Source: Beijerinckiaceae bacterium
Lineage (GTDB): Bacteria > Pseudomonadota > Alphaproteobacteria > Rhizobiales > Beijerinckiaceae
Length of the DNA stretch: 64,000 bases
Assembly (NCBI GenBank): GCA_947454485.1
Contig: CANGJJ010000009.1
Location: 1 to 64,000, forward strand
Reading direction: 5' to 3'
This document shows positions 17,924 to 27,278 of this stretch, piece by piece; the first letter of the stretch is position 1; every line of letters starts with the position of its first letter. The notes beneath the pieces were generated by a model, which was given only the letters and a program-made list of their open reading frames with translations, searched no databases and was not told the DNA's origin. Both the position numbers and the translations under genes were made by a program.

Positions 17924-18832
17924 TCAGAGCCCGAGCATCAGCTCAAGGTTCTGGACCGCAGCGCCAGATGCGCCTTTGCCAAGATTATCAAGGCGCGCCA
18001 CCAGAACCACATGACCCCGGCTCTGGTTGGCCAATACGAACAACTCCATATCATTCGTATCATTGAGCGCCTGCGGCTCGAGCTTGCCTGATGCGGGCGC
18101 GCTCATCACGCGCACATAGCGCCCACCCGCATAATGCGCCCGCAATGCCTCTTCGAGAGCCTGTGCGCTGACGCCCTTCAGCATATCCAGATGCAGTGGA
18201 ATGCTGACAAACATGCCTTGGCGGAAATCACCAACCGACGGCACGAAAATCGCGCGGCGCGAGAGCTTCGAATAGGTCTGGATCTCGGGCACATGTTTGT
18301 GCTCAAGGCCCAGAGCATAGAGTTCAAAATCAGGCGCGCTGCGGCTCTCATAGGCTTCGATCATCGACTTGCCGCCGCCTGAATAACCAGACACAGCATT
18401 GATCGAGACAGGGAAGTCAGCCGGGATCAAACCCGCATCTGTCAAAGGACGCAGCAAGGCAATCGCCCCCGTCGCATAGCAGCCCGGATTCGAGACCAAA
18501 GGCGCTTTGGCGATGAGATCCGCCTGCCCCTTGGCAAGCTCAGGAAAGCCATAGGCCCAGTTCGGGCTCACACGATGAGCCGTGGAGGCATCGAGCAGTC
18601 GGGGGGCGTCAGCGCCCATCCCAGCCACGATAGCGGCGGTCTCTTTGGCGGCATCGTCTGGCAGGCACAAGATCACCACATCCACAGAGGACATGAGATC
18701 ACGCTTGGCGGCCGGATCCTTCCGCTTGGCAGGATCAATGCTGCACATTTCGATCGCTTGCATCTGCGCCAACCGATCGCGGATACCCAGACCCGTGGTG
18801 CCAGCCTCGCCATCAATGAAAACCTTGGCCAT
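17924..18832 (-). CDS. argC: N-acetyl-gamma-glutamyl-phosphate reductase (type 2 ArgC)
   Basis: 302 residues, the shorter type 2 form (about 310 residues). It reduces N-acetylglutamyl phosphate to the semialdehyde with NADPH, the third step of arginine synthesis. [17 protein letters not shown] at the start is the nucleotide-binding loop. SNPGCYATG places the catalytic Cys at 118, and [10 protein letters not shown] supplies the active-site His region. It converges on the FAH gene with 18 bases between stops. In many Rhizobiales argC follows rplM-rpsI, but here it stands alone some 10 kb from them. Confidence 0.93.
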   Translation of the reverse strand: MAKVFIDGEAGTTGLGIRDRLAQMQAIEMCSIDPAKRKDPAAKRDLMSSVDVVILCLPDDAAKETAAIVAGMGADAPRLLDASTAHRVSPNWAYGFPELAKGQADLIAKAPLVSNPGCYATGAIALLRPLTDAGLIPADFPVSINAVSGYSGGGKSMIEAYESRSAPDFELYALGLEHKHVPEIQTYSKLSRRAIFVPSVGDFRQGMFVSIPLHLDMLKGVSAQALEEALRAHYAGGRYVRVMSAPASGKLEPQALNDTNDMELFVLANQSRGHVVLVARLDNLGKGASGAAVQNLELMLGL

Positions 18833-18942
18833 GCTCGAAAGCTCCTTTTGCGCACCATGCCCATCGCGCGCATGGAGCCATCTGTCAACGCTGCAACGAC
18901 AGGAACATGACAGCGGCGCATGGTCTGACTAGAGTGGCGCCG

Positions 18943-20631
18943 ATGACGCTGCGCGACCGCCTCTCTGCCCCCCAAAAGAGCCCTTGGCTTGTGCCAGCCC
19001 TCATCAGCTGTGCTTTGGGGCCTGTGCTCGCCTATCTGGCGCTCAGCGAAGGCCATCTTGGCATTATCGCCCATTCCGCCACGATCACACTCGCCCTCTG
19101 GCTGGCCCTTGCGCTGGCAGGCCGGCGCTTGTTGCCCGCCGCAATCTGGACCTCAGGGCTTGTCTGGCTGGTCGTCTTGATCTCAACCGCCAAGCGCGGT
19201 GCCGATCTCATGGTCTTCCACGCCTATGATCTGGTTTTTTATCTGAGCGATTATGACGCGCTCACCAAAATCATCACCCATCAAACAGCTTGGCTCGCAG
19301 CCGGACTGACCTTGCTCCTGACAACGGTCTGGCTCGCGCAAGCTGCGCGTCGCTTGGAGCCCCTGCGCACAGACCGCTTTGGTTTGATGGTTGCCACCTG
19401 CGCCATGGCTGCACTGGCAAGCGCAATCTCGCTCACAAAGGAAGAGCGCCGACATACCCAATTTTATTGGGAGGATCGCTATCTCTCCTCATTCTATTCC
19501 TCATTCGTGGAAACACTGCAGACCTTGGTGCAAGGCGAGATGGTCGCAACTGCGCGCAGTTCACAGCGCGCATCACTCACACCGCCAGAACATTGCGCAC
19601 CCGAACACAAACCTCCGCATATTATTCTCATCCATCTTGAGTCCGTCTTCGCACCCTCGCAATTCGCGCAACTGCCCTATGACAAAAGGCTCGACCAGTT
19701 CTTCCGCTCCGATGATGGACTGTCGCATCAATTGCGGGTGGAGACCTATGGCGGAGCCTCGTGGCTGACAGAATTCTCCGTCATGACGGGCCTGTCCACG
19801 CGCGCCTTTGGCGGGATGAAGAGCTTCGTCCAGACCTATATGATCAACCGTATTGGCGACACGCTGCCCCAGGTTCTCACACGCTGCGGCTATCGCAATG
19901 CGATGTTCTATCCAATGTTGAAGAGTTTTATTTCAGCCGCGAGCTTCTATCGCTCCGTTGGCATTCCACTCATCTTTGATGCCAAGGATCAGAATGCGCC
20001 GGGCGTCACCGCGCGCGATCAATTTTATTATGCCAATGCGCTCGACCATATCGCCAAGCAGCTCGCCGAGACATCTGCCCCAACCTTCACCTTCATCGAG
20101 ACCATGTTCACGCACTGGCCCTATGATGAAGCGCTGGAGCCACAAGAGACAGTGCCTGGCGGGGGCAATGATCCGCAGATGAATGAATATCTGCGCCGGT
20201 TGTGGTTCTCTTATCAGGACTTCGAAGAGTTGAAGCGCGCATTGCACATGCGCTTTCCCGGAGAGCCATTCTTGATTGTGGGTTATGGCGATCATCACCC
20301 AACCGTCACGCAGCCGCTGATCAACATTCCAAAAGACCGCGATGCTGAAGATGTCGTCCTGCTGCCCGAGTCAGCCGGCTTTATCACGCCGCTCATATTG
20401 CAAGGTGTCGGCTTTAAGCTCGACACGGGCCTGCCTGCAGGTCCGGTGGATGTTGCTTATGTGCCATCCATGATCTTGCAAGCAGCGCGCCTGCCCCTGC
20501 CGCCTTCACATGCCGAGCGGCTGAGCCTGATGCAGCGCTGTGAAGGTCGCTATTTCAACTGCAAGAGCGAGGCTGAGATCCGCGATTTTCACCGCCGTCT
20601 TGCCAATGCTGGCTTGCTCAAACAGCGCTGA
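18943..20631 (+). CDS. Membrane-anchored sulfatase-fold transferase (LTA synthase/OpgB-like)
   Basis: 562 residues from the ATG at 18943. An ATG at 18907 is the alternative but has a poorly spaced Shine-Dalgarno. Four or five hydrophobic segments fill residues 15-165, then a periplasmic sulfatase domain follows: HIILIHLESVF (metal-binding Glu), YGGASWLTEFSVMTGL (region of the catalytic Ser/Thr) and VGYGDHHPTV (metal-binding Asp-His). Proteins of this build transfer phosphoglycerol or phosphoethanolamine to glycans or lipids. The convergent neighbour is an OpgG/OpgD-family glucan protein, so decoration of periplasmic glucans is a reasonable guess. Its TGA stop abuts the neighbour's stop (TGATCA) with no spacer. 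Confidence 0.82.
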   Translation: MTLRDRLSAPQKSPWLVPALISCALGPVLAYLALSEGHLGIIAHSATITLALWLALALAGRRLLPAAIWTSGLVWLVVLISTAKRGADLMVFHAYDLVFYLSDYDALTKIITHQTAWLAAGLTLLLTTVWLAQAARRLEPLRTDRFGLMVATCAMAALASAISLTKEERRHTQFYWEDRYLSSFYSSFVETLQTLVQGEMVATARSSQRASLTPPEHCAPEHKPPHIILIHLESVFAPSQFAQLPYDKRLDQFFRSDDGLSHQLRVETYGGASWLTEFSVMTGLSTRAFGGMKSFVQTYMINRIGDTLPQVLTRCGYRNAMFYPMLKSFISAASFYRSVGIPLIFDAKDQNAPGVTARDQFYYANALDHIAKQLAETSAPTFTFIETMFTHWPYDEALEPQETVPGGGNDPQMNEYLRRLWFSYQDFEELKRALHMRFPGEPFLIVGYGDHHPTVTQPLINIPKDRDAEDVVLLPESAGFITPLILQGVGFKLDTGLPAGPVDVAYVPSMILQAARLPLPPSHAERLSLMQRCEGRYFNCKSEAEIRDFHRRLANAGLLKQR

Positions 20632-22236
20632 TCAGAAGTCGTAGACTTTCCACGAATAAGACCAGGTCTCGGTCAAAACGCGCCCTGCCGTGCGCAATTT
20701 GCAGGTGAAATAAGTGATATCCTGCGGATGCATTTCAATATCGAGCATCACGCGGAAGCCACCAATCGCAGGATTGGGCACAAGGAACTGGCGGAAGATC
20801 TTGCCCTTGGTGCAGGACGAGACAATCTCAACAGCTGATGTCTTGTTGAGGAAATATTTGAGATCACCGCCCACAAAATCAATCATCAAGCGGCGTGTGT
20901 TGCGACCAACAGATTCCGCCGCACCCAGCGCATAAGCAGGTGCTGAGAAGGTGTTGAGCGTGTAGCCCAGTTGATGCAGCTGCAGCCCATCCGTGAGCGA
21001 GCGCAATTTGTAGGAGAAGCTGAAGGGCTTTTTAGGCTCCAACACTTCATCGGTCACAAAAGCGCAAATGATATTGTCGAACGTCTCATCTTTGGTCGCA
21101 AGCTCGACAAGTTCGATCCGGCCAGAACCCCAATCGTCTTCGGGTTCAATCCAATAGCTGGGCCGATCTTCGTACCAAAGCTCGATGTCCTGATAATGCG
21201 CGAAATTGCGATCACGCTGCATCAAGCCAAAGCCACGCACATTGGTGACGGGGAAATTATGGACCTCTTGAACGAGCGGATTGCGCAGCGGGCGCCAAAT
21301 CCATTCATCGTCACTGGTATGAATGAGCAAGCCATCTGAATCATGCAGCTCAGGGCGAAACTCATCATATTTGTTGCGGTCATTGAGATGGCGATCATTC
21401 TCGCCCAAAAAATACATGGAGGTGAGCGGCGCCAAGCCCACAGCATCCGTGCGCTTGCGCGGAAACAGCGTAACCTCAACATCAATGGGAGATTCCGGTC
21501 CCGGCTCCATCACCATCTTAAATGCGCCTGCGAGTGACGGACTGTCCATCAGAGCATTGACTGTGATCTGCGGCACATTCGGGCCGGGCTTGTCGATCCA
21601 GAATTCCTTGAAGATGGGGAACTCTTCCTTGTTGTCGAGACGCCCCGTGCCAATCGACAGGCCGCGCGCGGACAAACCATATTTCTGATCGCGACCAAGC
21701 CAGCGGAAATAGCTCGCGCCCAAGAAAGAGACAAATTCGTCAGCACGCTTGAGATCATTCAAAGGATAGTGAATGCGGAAACCAGCCACTCCCAAATCAG
21801 CAGGAAGCGGTTTGGGAAATTTGACCGAGCCATAATCGAACAGGCGCGCGACATTCAAAAGCGGCTCTGACACGCCCTCATTGATCAGATGGATCGTGAT
21901 GGGGCGATGGAACAAATGACCGAGATGGAAAAGCTGCAGACGGAACTGTCCACCCGTGTCACCCAGCAAGGCTTTCTCAGCGGGGAACCTGATTTCGCGC
22001 CAACGGTCAAAGTCGAGCCGCGCGAGATCTTCGGGCAAAGGCGCGAAGCTGCCCTCGTAATCATTCAGCGCCACTTCGCGCGCGCGCTTGAGCACATCTT
22101 CAAAGCCAAAGGCAGCGGCTTTTTCAGCCACCTTCTTTGCAGGGGCCTGTGCCGAAGCGCTCCACACAGGCAAGAGCGCGGCTGACGCGCTGGCTGCCAG
22201 CGAGGACAAGAGAGAACGACGCGTAAGATCAATCAT
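20632..22236 (-). CDS. Periplasmic glucan biosynthesis protein, OpgG/OpgD (MdoG) family
   Basis: 534 residues. The N-terminus MIDLTRRSLLSSLAASASAALLPVWSASA-QA looks like a twin-arginine signal peptide, which favours OpgD-type over Sec-exported OpgG. The MdoG domain is recognised from FGFEDVLKRAREVALNDYEG, FDRWREIRFPAEKALLG, the LQLFHLGHLFHRPI region, and the C-terminal immunoglobulin-like part ending FTCKLRTAGRVLTETWSY. The family shapes the backbone or branches of osmoregulated periplasmic glucans. The glucosyltransferase OpgH is not in the window. It is convergent with the sulfatase-fold transferase and divergent from a Bug-type receptor across a 242-base gap. Confidence 0.9.
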   Translation of the reverse strand: MIDLTRRSLLSSLAASASAALLPVWSASAQAPAKKVAEKAAAFGFEDVLKRAREVALNDYEGSFAPLPEDLARLDFDRWREIRFPAEKALLGDTGGQFRLQLFHLGHLFHRPITIHLINEGVSEPLLNVARLFDYGSVKFPKPLPADLGVAGFRIHYPLNDLKRADEFVSFLGASYFRWLGRDQKYGLSARGLSIGTGRLDNKEEFPIFKEFWIDKPGPNVPQITVNALMDSPSLAGAFKMVMEPGPESPIDVEVTLFPRKRTDAVGLAPLTSMYFLGENDRHLNDRNKYDEFRPELHDSDGLLIHTSDDEWIWRPLRNPLVQEVHNFPVTNVRGFGLMQRDRNFAHYQDIELWYEDRPSYWIEPEDDWGSGRIELVELATKDETFDNIICAFVTDEVLEPKKPFSFSYKLRSLTDGLQLHQLGYTLNTFSAPAYALGAAESVGRNTRRLMIDFVGGDLKYFLNKTSAVEIVSSCTKGKIFRQFLVPNPAIGGFRVMLDIEMHPQDITYFTCKLRTAGRVLTETWSYSWKVYDF

Positions 22237-22478
22237 GGTGAGCTAGCGCCTGACGGCCCCGAAAATTGGTGCGAAAAGGAAGCCCGAACCGCAAGGATTT
22301 AAGCCGCCGCTGTCGAAAACTTATAGCGACATGGCACAGCCTGTGCCAGCGCCAAGCGGCGAAATGAAGGCGCCTGCATGCAAATCAAAGCGAGATGGTT
22401 GATGGATTTTGTTCCTACGCCGCTTGCGCTCGTCCAAGGGCCTGCCATACTCGCGAAAACCAATATGTGGGGGAAAAC

Positions 22479-23507
22479 GTGCGTCATTCATTGGCTCTGG
22501 TCGTGGCTCTTGCCGCAACGCTCGGTTTCGGCCCTGCCGGTAAGGCCCAGACCCCCGAACAATTCTATACGGGCAAGGATGTCCGCGTGCTGATCGGCGC
22601 AGGGGTTGGCGGCACCTATAGCCTCTATGCGCAGCTCGCGGCCCGGCATATGCGCCAATATATCCCCGGCAAGCCCAATGTGATTATGCAGGCCATGCCC
22701 GGCGCTGGCGGTCTCGTTGGCCTCAATTATAGCTTCAACATTGCGCCCAAAGACGGGACGCTGATGCATCTGGTACACGCCGAAGTGCTCTATGAGAGCC
22801 TGTTGAACAAAGACGCCAAATTCAATGCGCAGGACTATCACTGGATCGGTCGCTTTGCCGATGCAGATTCCGTCGTGCTAATGACGCGCCGCTCTGCCAT
22901 CAAGACGCTGGAGGATGCATCGAGCCGCGAAGTGACATTGGGTGCGACCGGCATTTCCAATGTCTATGCGCTCGGCCCTTTGATGCTCAACCGTCTCGCC
23001 AAGACGCGCTTCAAAATCATTGGCGGCTATCCGGGTCAAGCCGATATTTCACTGGCTATGGAGCGCGGTGAACTCGATGGTTCGGGCATGACGTTGGCCA
23101 ATGCGGTGGCAACGCAGGGCGAGAAACTGAAGAGCGGTGACATCGTCCCGCTCTTTGCCATTTCCGCGCGACGCCTGTCGGCCTATCCCGATGTTCCGGC
23201 GATGACGGAATTCGGCTCTGGCCCCTCCAAGACTTTGATGGAGATCTATGCCTCAGCGGGCACGATCGGCCGCGCACTTGCCTTCCCACCTGGCACACCG
23301 ACTGATCGCGTCGCCGCCTTCCGCGAGGCCTTCCAGAAGACGATCAATGATCCAGTGTTTCAGGATGAGGTTCGCAAAGCCAATATATTGATCTCGACCA
23401 TGAGCGGGGAAGCGCTCAGTGCCGAGATCAACCGCATCTTACAAACACCCGCCAGTGATCTTGCAGCCGCCCGCGCTTTGCATGAGGAGCTGCTGCAAAC
23501 CAAGTGA
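22479..23507 (+). CDS. Bug/TctC-like tripartite tricarboxylate receptor (orphan)
   Basis: 342 residues from a GTG at 22479 preceded by GGGGGAAAA. This start gives a proper signal peptide (RHSLALVVALAATLGFGPAGKA-QT), while the track start at 22395 does not. The receptor domain shows FYTGKDVRVLIGAGVGGTYSLYAQLAARHM and PGKPNVIMQAMPGAGGLVGLNY with APKDGT. It is related to the proteins at 15952 and 57050. No TctA/TctB membrane partner is present. It converges on another Bug-type gene with two bases between the stop codons. Ligand unknown. Confidence 0.82.
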   Translation: MRHSLALVVALAATLGFGPAGKAQTPEQFYTGKDVRVLIGAGVGGTYSLYAQLAARHMRQYIPGKPNVIMQAMPGAGGLVGLNYSFNIAPKDGTLMHLVHAEVLYESLLNKDAKFNAQDYHWIGRFADADSVVLMTRRSAIKTLEDASSREVTLGATGISNVYALGPLMLNRLAKTRFKIIGGYPGQADISLAMERGELDGSGMTLANAVATQGEKLKSGDIVPLFAISARRLSAYPDVPAMTEFGSGPSKTLMEIYASAGTIGRALAFPPGTPTDRVAAFREAFQKTINDPVFQDEVRKANILISTMSGEALSAEINRILQTPASDLAAARALHEELLQTK

Positions 23508-23509
23508 GA

Positions 23510-24487
23510 TTAGTTGGTGAAGAGATTGCCGGTCTCGGCAACCGTGCGCCAGTTATCATATTCAATTTTGAGCGCCGCACCAAAATCAGCGCCAGTGCCA
23601 CGGAAGGTCGTGGCGCCCTCTTCTTCAAAGCGCTTGCGCATGGCGGGCGCCATAGCCGCTTCATTGATGGCCGCATTGAGTTGCTGAACAATGTCATCTG
23701 GAATATTTGCAGGGCCGACGATGCCCCACCAAGTCTCAAGATTGAGGCCCGCAACACCTTCTTCAGCAAGGGTCGGCGTGTCAGGGAACAAAGGCGAGCG
23801 CTGCTGACTGGTCACGCCAAGTAGTTTCACATTCTTGCTCTGCACCTGACCCAAAATCGTCGGCACAGTCGAGATGAACACTTCAGCACGACCCGCAACC
23901 AGATCAATCACAGCAGGCCCGCTGCCATTGTAAGGCACATGGGTGATGGCGATACCAGCCTTCTGTTTGAAGAGCTCGGTCGCAAGGTGAAGAATACCGC
24001 CAACGCCCGACGAAACATAATTCAGAGAGTCAGGCTTGTCTTTCGAGCGTTGCACAATTTCGCGCACTGAATTGAGCCCGGACTGATGGCTTGCCACAAC
24101 AAGCAAAGGCCCGCGACCCAACATGGCGATGGGAGTGAAATCTTTGGTGACATCATAGGGCGGTGTGCGGCGCGTTGCCGCCGTCGTCACAAAGGTCGAG
24201 GTGACGAAGAGCAATGTCGTCCCATCTGCCTTGGCGCTTGAGACCGCGCGCGCAGCAAGCGCACCACCTGCACCCCCGCGATTGTCAATGATGACATTGG
24301 CTTTGAGCGTATCATTCAGAATACGGCCCATCTCGCGCGCCAGAATGTCAGTGCCGCCACCAGGTGCAAAGGGAACGAGAATGGTCACAGTTTTCCCGGC
24401 CAGCGCAGACTGCGCCGATGCGGTCTGGCCACTGATCAACAGGAGAGAAGCCGCCAACACCATCAACTTGCAGATGAATTTCGACAT
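23510..24487 (-). CDS. Bug family extracytoplasmic carboxylate receptor (classical type)
   Basis: 325 residues, signal peptide ending GQTASA-QS (about 25 residues). Classical Bug features are visible: KTVTILVPFAPGGGTDILAREMGRIL at the start, VIIDNRGGAGGALAARAVSSAKADGTTLLF for the ligand loop, and HVPYNGSGPAVIDLVAGRAEV in the middle. Such proteins bind di- or tricarboxylates, nicotinate or amino acids in the periplasm. No transporter membrane genes adjoin. It is divergent from the DUF71 PP-loop gene. It belongs to a different branch from the three other Bug-like proteins of the window. Confidence 0.87.
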   Translation of the reverse strand: MSKFICKLMVLAASLLLISGQTASAQSALAGKTVTILVPFAPGGGTDILAREMGRILNDTLKANVIIDNRGGAGGALAARAVSSAKADGTTLLFVTSTFVTTAATRRTPPYDVTKDFTPIAMLGRGPLLVVASHQSGLNSVREIVQRSKDKPDSLNYVSSGVGGILHLATELFKQKAGIAITHVPYNGSGPAVIDLVAGRAEVFISTVPTILGQVQSKNVKLLGVTSQQRSPLFPDTPTLAEEGVAGLNLETWWGIVGPANIPDDIVQQLNAAINEAAMAPAMRKRFEEEGATTFRGTGADFGAALKIEYDNWRTVAETGNLFTN

Positions 24488-24566
24488 AATTCAGCTCCCC
24501 GCTCGACGATCGGGCTAGCCTGCTTGAAGCCTCTGCCCGACCGGTCTATTCCTCTCTTGTTTGTAA

Positions 24567-25268
24567 ATGGTGATGCCAATGATTGAAACCCCAACTCATT
24601 TCCCCTCCCGCGCCCTGATCTCCTGGAGTGGAGGCAAAGACTGCAATTTCGCACTCTATGAAACTCTCAAGGCAGGACAGATCAAGATTGAGGCTTTGGT
24701 CGCCACCATCATCGAAGGCTCGCAGCGCCTCAGCGCGCATGGCGTAGAACTCGCTCTCATCGAGGCACAGGCGCGGGCCATTGGCATCCCGCTGGAGTTG
24801 GTTTGGGTACCCAAGAACCCAAGCAACCCCGTCTATGAGGCTGCCACTCTTGCGCAATGGCGCGCGCATCACGATGCGGGGCTCCGCCATGTCATCTATG
24901 GCGATCTCTTCTTGCAAGATATCCGCGACTATCGTGATGCATTGCTCGCGCGTGGCTCTATGACTGGGCTTTATCCTTTGTGGATGCGCGACACAAAAAC
25001 CCTTGCGCGTGATGTCATCAAAGCGGGGCTCAAGGCCATTCTCGTCTGCGTTGATACCACCCGACTTGATGCGTCTTTCGCAGGTCGCACTTATGATGAG
25101 CAATTGCTCGCAGATCTGCCAGACCATATCGACCCTTGCGGTGAGAATGGCGAATTCCACACTTTCGTTTGGAATGGTCCGCATTTTCAGCATCCCGTCG
25201 GCTTCCATAAGGGCGAGATCCTGCGCGATGAAAAATATGCATTCTGCAACCTTATTCTGAAAGTTTGA
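24567..25268 (+). CDS. DUF71/COG2102 PP-loop ATPase (Dph6-like), probable B12-salvage type
   Basis: 233 residues. SWSGGKDCNFALYE (around 19-32) is the PP-loop that adenylates carboxyls, and VIYGDLFLQDIRDYRD and PCGENGEFHTFVWNGPHF are the conserved middle and end motifs of DUF71. In archaea and eukaryotes the family makes diphthamide, but bacteria lack diphthamide. Published comparative genomics of DUF71 predicted a cobalamin-salvage role for a bacterial subgroup. The next gene, a cobalamin-binding-like protein, starts at or beside the stop codon, which fits that proposal. Several ATG/GTG codons between 24567 and 24579 could be the start. Confidence 0.85.
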   Translation: MVMPMIETPTHFPSRALISWSGGKDCNFALYETLKAGQIKIEALVATIIEGSQRLSAHGVELALIEAQARAIGIPLELVWVPKNPSNPVYEAATLAQWRAHHDAGLRHVIYGDLFLQDIRDYRDALLARGSMTGLYPLWMRDTKTLARDVIKAGLKAILVCVDTTRLDASFAGRTYDEQLLADLPDHIDPCGENGEFHTFVWNGPHFQHPVGFHKGEILRDEKYAFCNLILKV

Positions 25269-25270
25269 CC

Positions 25271-26182
25271 ATGCGCATCGTCTCGCTTTTGCCCTCTGCT
25301 ACAGAAATGGTTTATGCGCTTGGTCTTGGCGACCAGCTCGTGGGTGTCACGCATGAATGCGATTATCCCCGTGCAGCCTTGTCACTGCCCAAAGTCGTAA
25401 AAGCAGCGCTTGACCTAGCTGACATGACGCAGGCGCAGATTGATGCGGCCGTCACGGCACGTTTGCGCGAAGGCAAGACGCTCTATGAAGTCGACGAACA
25501 ATTGCTCGACCAACTCGCACCCGATCTGATTTTGACGCAGGATCTATGTCAGGTTTGCGCACCATCAGGCAATGAGCTTAGCCGCGCAGTGTTGACCTTG
25601 CGGAAAAAGCCACAGTTGATCTGGATGACACCGCGTGATCTCAAAGGTGTGCAAGACAATATCAGGGTACTTGCTGAGGCCACCAACGCGAAATTGGCAG
25701 CCACGCAGTTGCTGTCAGATTGGGATGTGCGCATCGCCAAAGTGAAAGCCGCATCACAAAAGCTCACGCAACGACCACGCACTTTCTGCTTTGAATGGAT
25801 TGATCCTGTTTTTTGCGCGGGCCATTGGATTCCCGAAATGGTGCGGCTCGCGGGCGGTGATGAAAATCTAGGGCGCGAAGGTGGTGAATCTGTGCGCATC
25901 CCCTGGAGCGATGTGCTTGCTCATCAACCCGACATGATCCTCATCATGTCCTGCGGCTATCCGATGCACACCGCTTTGGAACAAGCACAACTCATCCGCA
26001 AACTCGATGGCATCGCTGATCTACCAGCTGCGCGCAATGATAAGATCTATGTGCTCGACAGCAATGCGCTCTATGCCCGCCCCGGCCCGCGCCTTGTTGA
26101 TGGAACTGAGCTGCTCAGCCATCTCATCACCGGCGCATCATGGACCGGCGATACCAATCATTTTGCGAAATTCACTGTCTAG
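25271..26182 (+). CDS. Cobalamin-binding-like protein (BtuF/TroA fold) without signal peptide
   Basis: 303 residues from the ATG at 25271. A TTG at 25265 that overlaps the previous stop is the other option. The helical-backbone binding-protein fold is seen from MRIVSLLPSATEMVYALGLGDQLVGVTHECDYP and a C-terminal half with AGHWIPEMVRLAGGDE and QPDMILIMSCGY. There is no signal peptide: the first beta-strand begins at residue 2, so the protein is probably cytoplasmic, unlike true BtuF. Cys-rich QDLCQVCAP is conserved in this soluble subgroup, as I remember it. It is tightly coupled to the DUF71 gene and probably acts with it on corrinoids. Corrinoid binding is inferred from family and context only. 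Confidence 0.83.
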   Translation: MRIVSLLPSATEMVYALGLGDQLVGVTHECDYPRAALSLPKVVKAALDLADMTQAQIDAAVTARLREGKTLYEVDEQLLDQLAPDLILTQDLCQVCAPSGNELSRAVLTLRKKPQLIWMTPRDLKGVQDNIRVLAEATNAKLAATQLLSDWDVRIAKVKAASQKLTQRPRTFCFEWIDPVFCAGHWIPEMVRLAGGDENLGREGGESVRIPWSDVLAHQPDMILIMSCGYPMHTALEQAQLIRKLDGIADLPAARNDKIYVLDSNALYARPGPRLVDGTELLSHLITGASWTGDTNHFAKFTV

Positions 26183-26185
26183 TCG

Positions 26186-26668
26186 TTACGCTGACAGGAG
26201 CTTTTCGATATCAGCCTTGATGGCGTCAGGCTTGGTGGTTGGCGCATAGCGATCAATCACGCGGCCTTGCTGATCGACGAGGAATTTCGAGAAATTCCAT
26301 TTGATCGCCTCAAAGCCAAGCAAGCCCGACTTCTGCGAGGTCAGATATTGATAGAGCGGATGCGCATCCGCGCCATTCACATCGATTTTGGCGAACATCG
26401 GGAAGGTGACATCATAAGTGAGCGAGCAGAATTGTGCGATCTCTGCTTCATTGCCCGGCTCTTGCGCGCCAAATTGATTGCAAGGAAAAGCCAGCACTTC
26501 AAAGCCACGCGGCTTCAACTCGCGATAGAGCTTCTCAAGTCCCTCATATTGCGATGTGAAGCCGCATTTGCTCGCGACATTCACAATCAACAAAACCTTG
26601 CCAGCATAATGGGAGAGAGAAACGGTCTCGCCCGTAATCGTCTTGGCAGAATAATCATGCACGCTCAT
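26186..26668 (-). CDS. Glutathione peroxidase family protein
   Basis: 160 residues from the ATG at 26668. The track start at 26749 overlaps the upstream gene. A thioredoxin-fold peroxidase: NVASKCGFTSQY places the peroxidatic Cys at 35, with the partner Gln in FPCNQFGAQEPG and Trp in WNFSKFLVD. The Cys of FPCNQFG fits thioredoxin-dependent bacterial Gpx rather than glutathione-specific enzymes. It reduces hydroperoxides in the cytoplasm. It starts eight bases after the DUF3429 stop on the same strand and converges on the cobalamin-binding-like gene. Confidence 0.93.
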   Translation of the reverse strand: MSVHDYSAKTITGETVSLSHYAGKVLLIVNVASKCGFTSQYEGLEKLYRELKPRGFEVLAFPCNQFGAQEPGNEAEIAQFCSLTYDVTFPMFAKIDVNGADAHPLYQYLTSQKSGLLGFEAIKWNFSKFLVDQQGRVIDRYAPTTKPDAIKADIEKLLSA

Positions 26669-26676
26669 CTGGACTC

Positions 26677-27138
26677 CTAGGCCATGAAGCCGATCAAGAG
26701 AGAGGCTATGGCGCCCGTACTCAGAATGCGCCGCAACCTCATGAACCAATGCGGGGCAAAGCCATCGCGAAGGGACATACGGTCAACAACCAGCACCAAA
26801 GCCAGCGCCAAAGACAGAACAAGGAAACCAACCCTGCCATTGATGAAGAGCGCCGCCCAACCAATGAGCGAGGGTATGACGCTGAGAAGGAAGCGCGCAG
26901 CGAGCTGCTTTTGAGTGAGCTTGGGCGCGCCTGTGGCCACCAGCAAGCCCCAATGGACCCCGCCTAAAAAGGACAGAATGATAGCCCCATAGGCAAGCAA
27001 AAGATTGAGCGCGAAACTGCGCAAAGGCTCGCTCGCCAGCGTGCCAATCAGCGCGCAGCCGATGAACGGAATGAGCCCGCTCAGCCCCAGCCATTTGGCT
27101 GGCGCTGGCATCGCCCTTTGTGCACCTTCATCTGACAT
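26677..27138 (-). CDS. DUF3429 membrane protein
   Basis: 153 residues with about four hydrophobic segments. WLGLSGLIPFIGCALIG at the start and YGAIILSFLGGVHWGLL in the second segment are the DUF3429 signatures. SVIPSLIGWAALFI and GFLVLSLALALVLVVDR form later helices, followed by HWFMRLRRILST. Function unknown. It is the upstream gene of a two-gene unit with the peroxidase, eight bases apart. It is divergent from the copper-related genes. Confidence 0.87.
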   Translation of the reverse strand: MSDEGAQRAMPAPAKWLGLSGLIPFIGCALIGTLASEPLRSFALNLLLAYGAIILSFLGGVHWGLLVATGAPKLTQKQLAARFLLSVIPSLIGWAALFINGRVGFLVLSLALALVLVVDRMSLRDGFAPHWFMRLRRILSTGAIASLLIGFMA

Positions 27139-27278
27139 GAGGATCCCTGCTGCGCGTGTCTCTTGTCTTATTCGGTTCGCACGGCGGATGGATCAAACCG
27201 CACTCACAGGAAAACACAAAGCTGCGGCCAAAGGCCCGGCCCAGTTGACGCGCGGTCGCGCTTTGCCATAGTGCGCCT

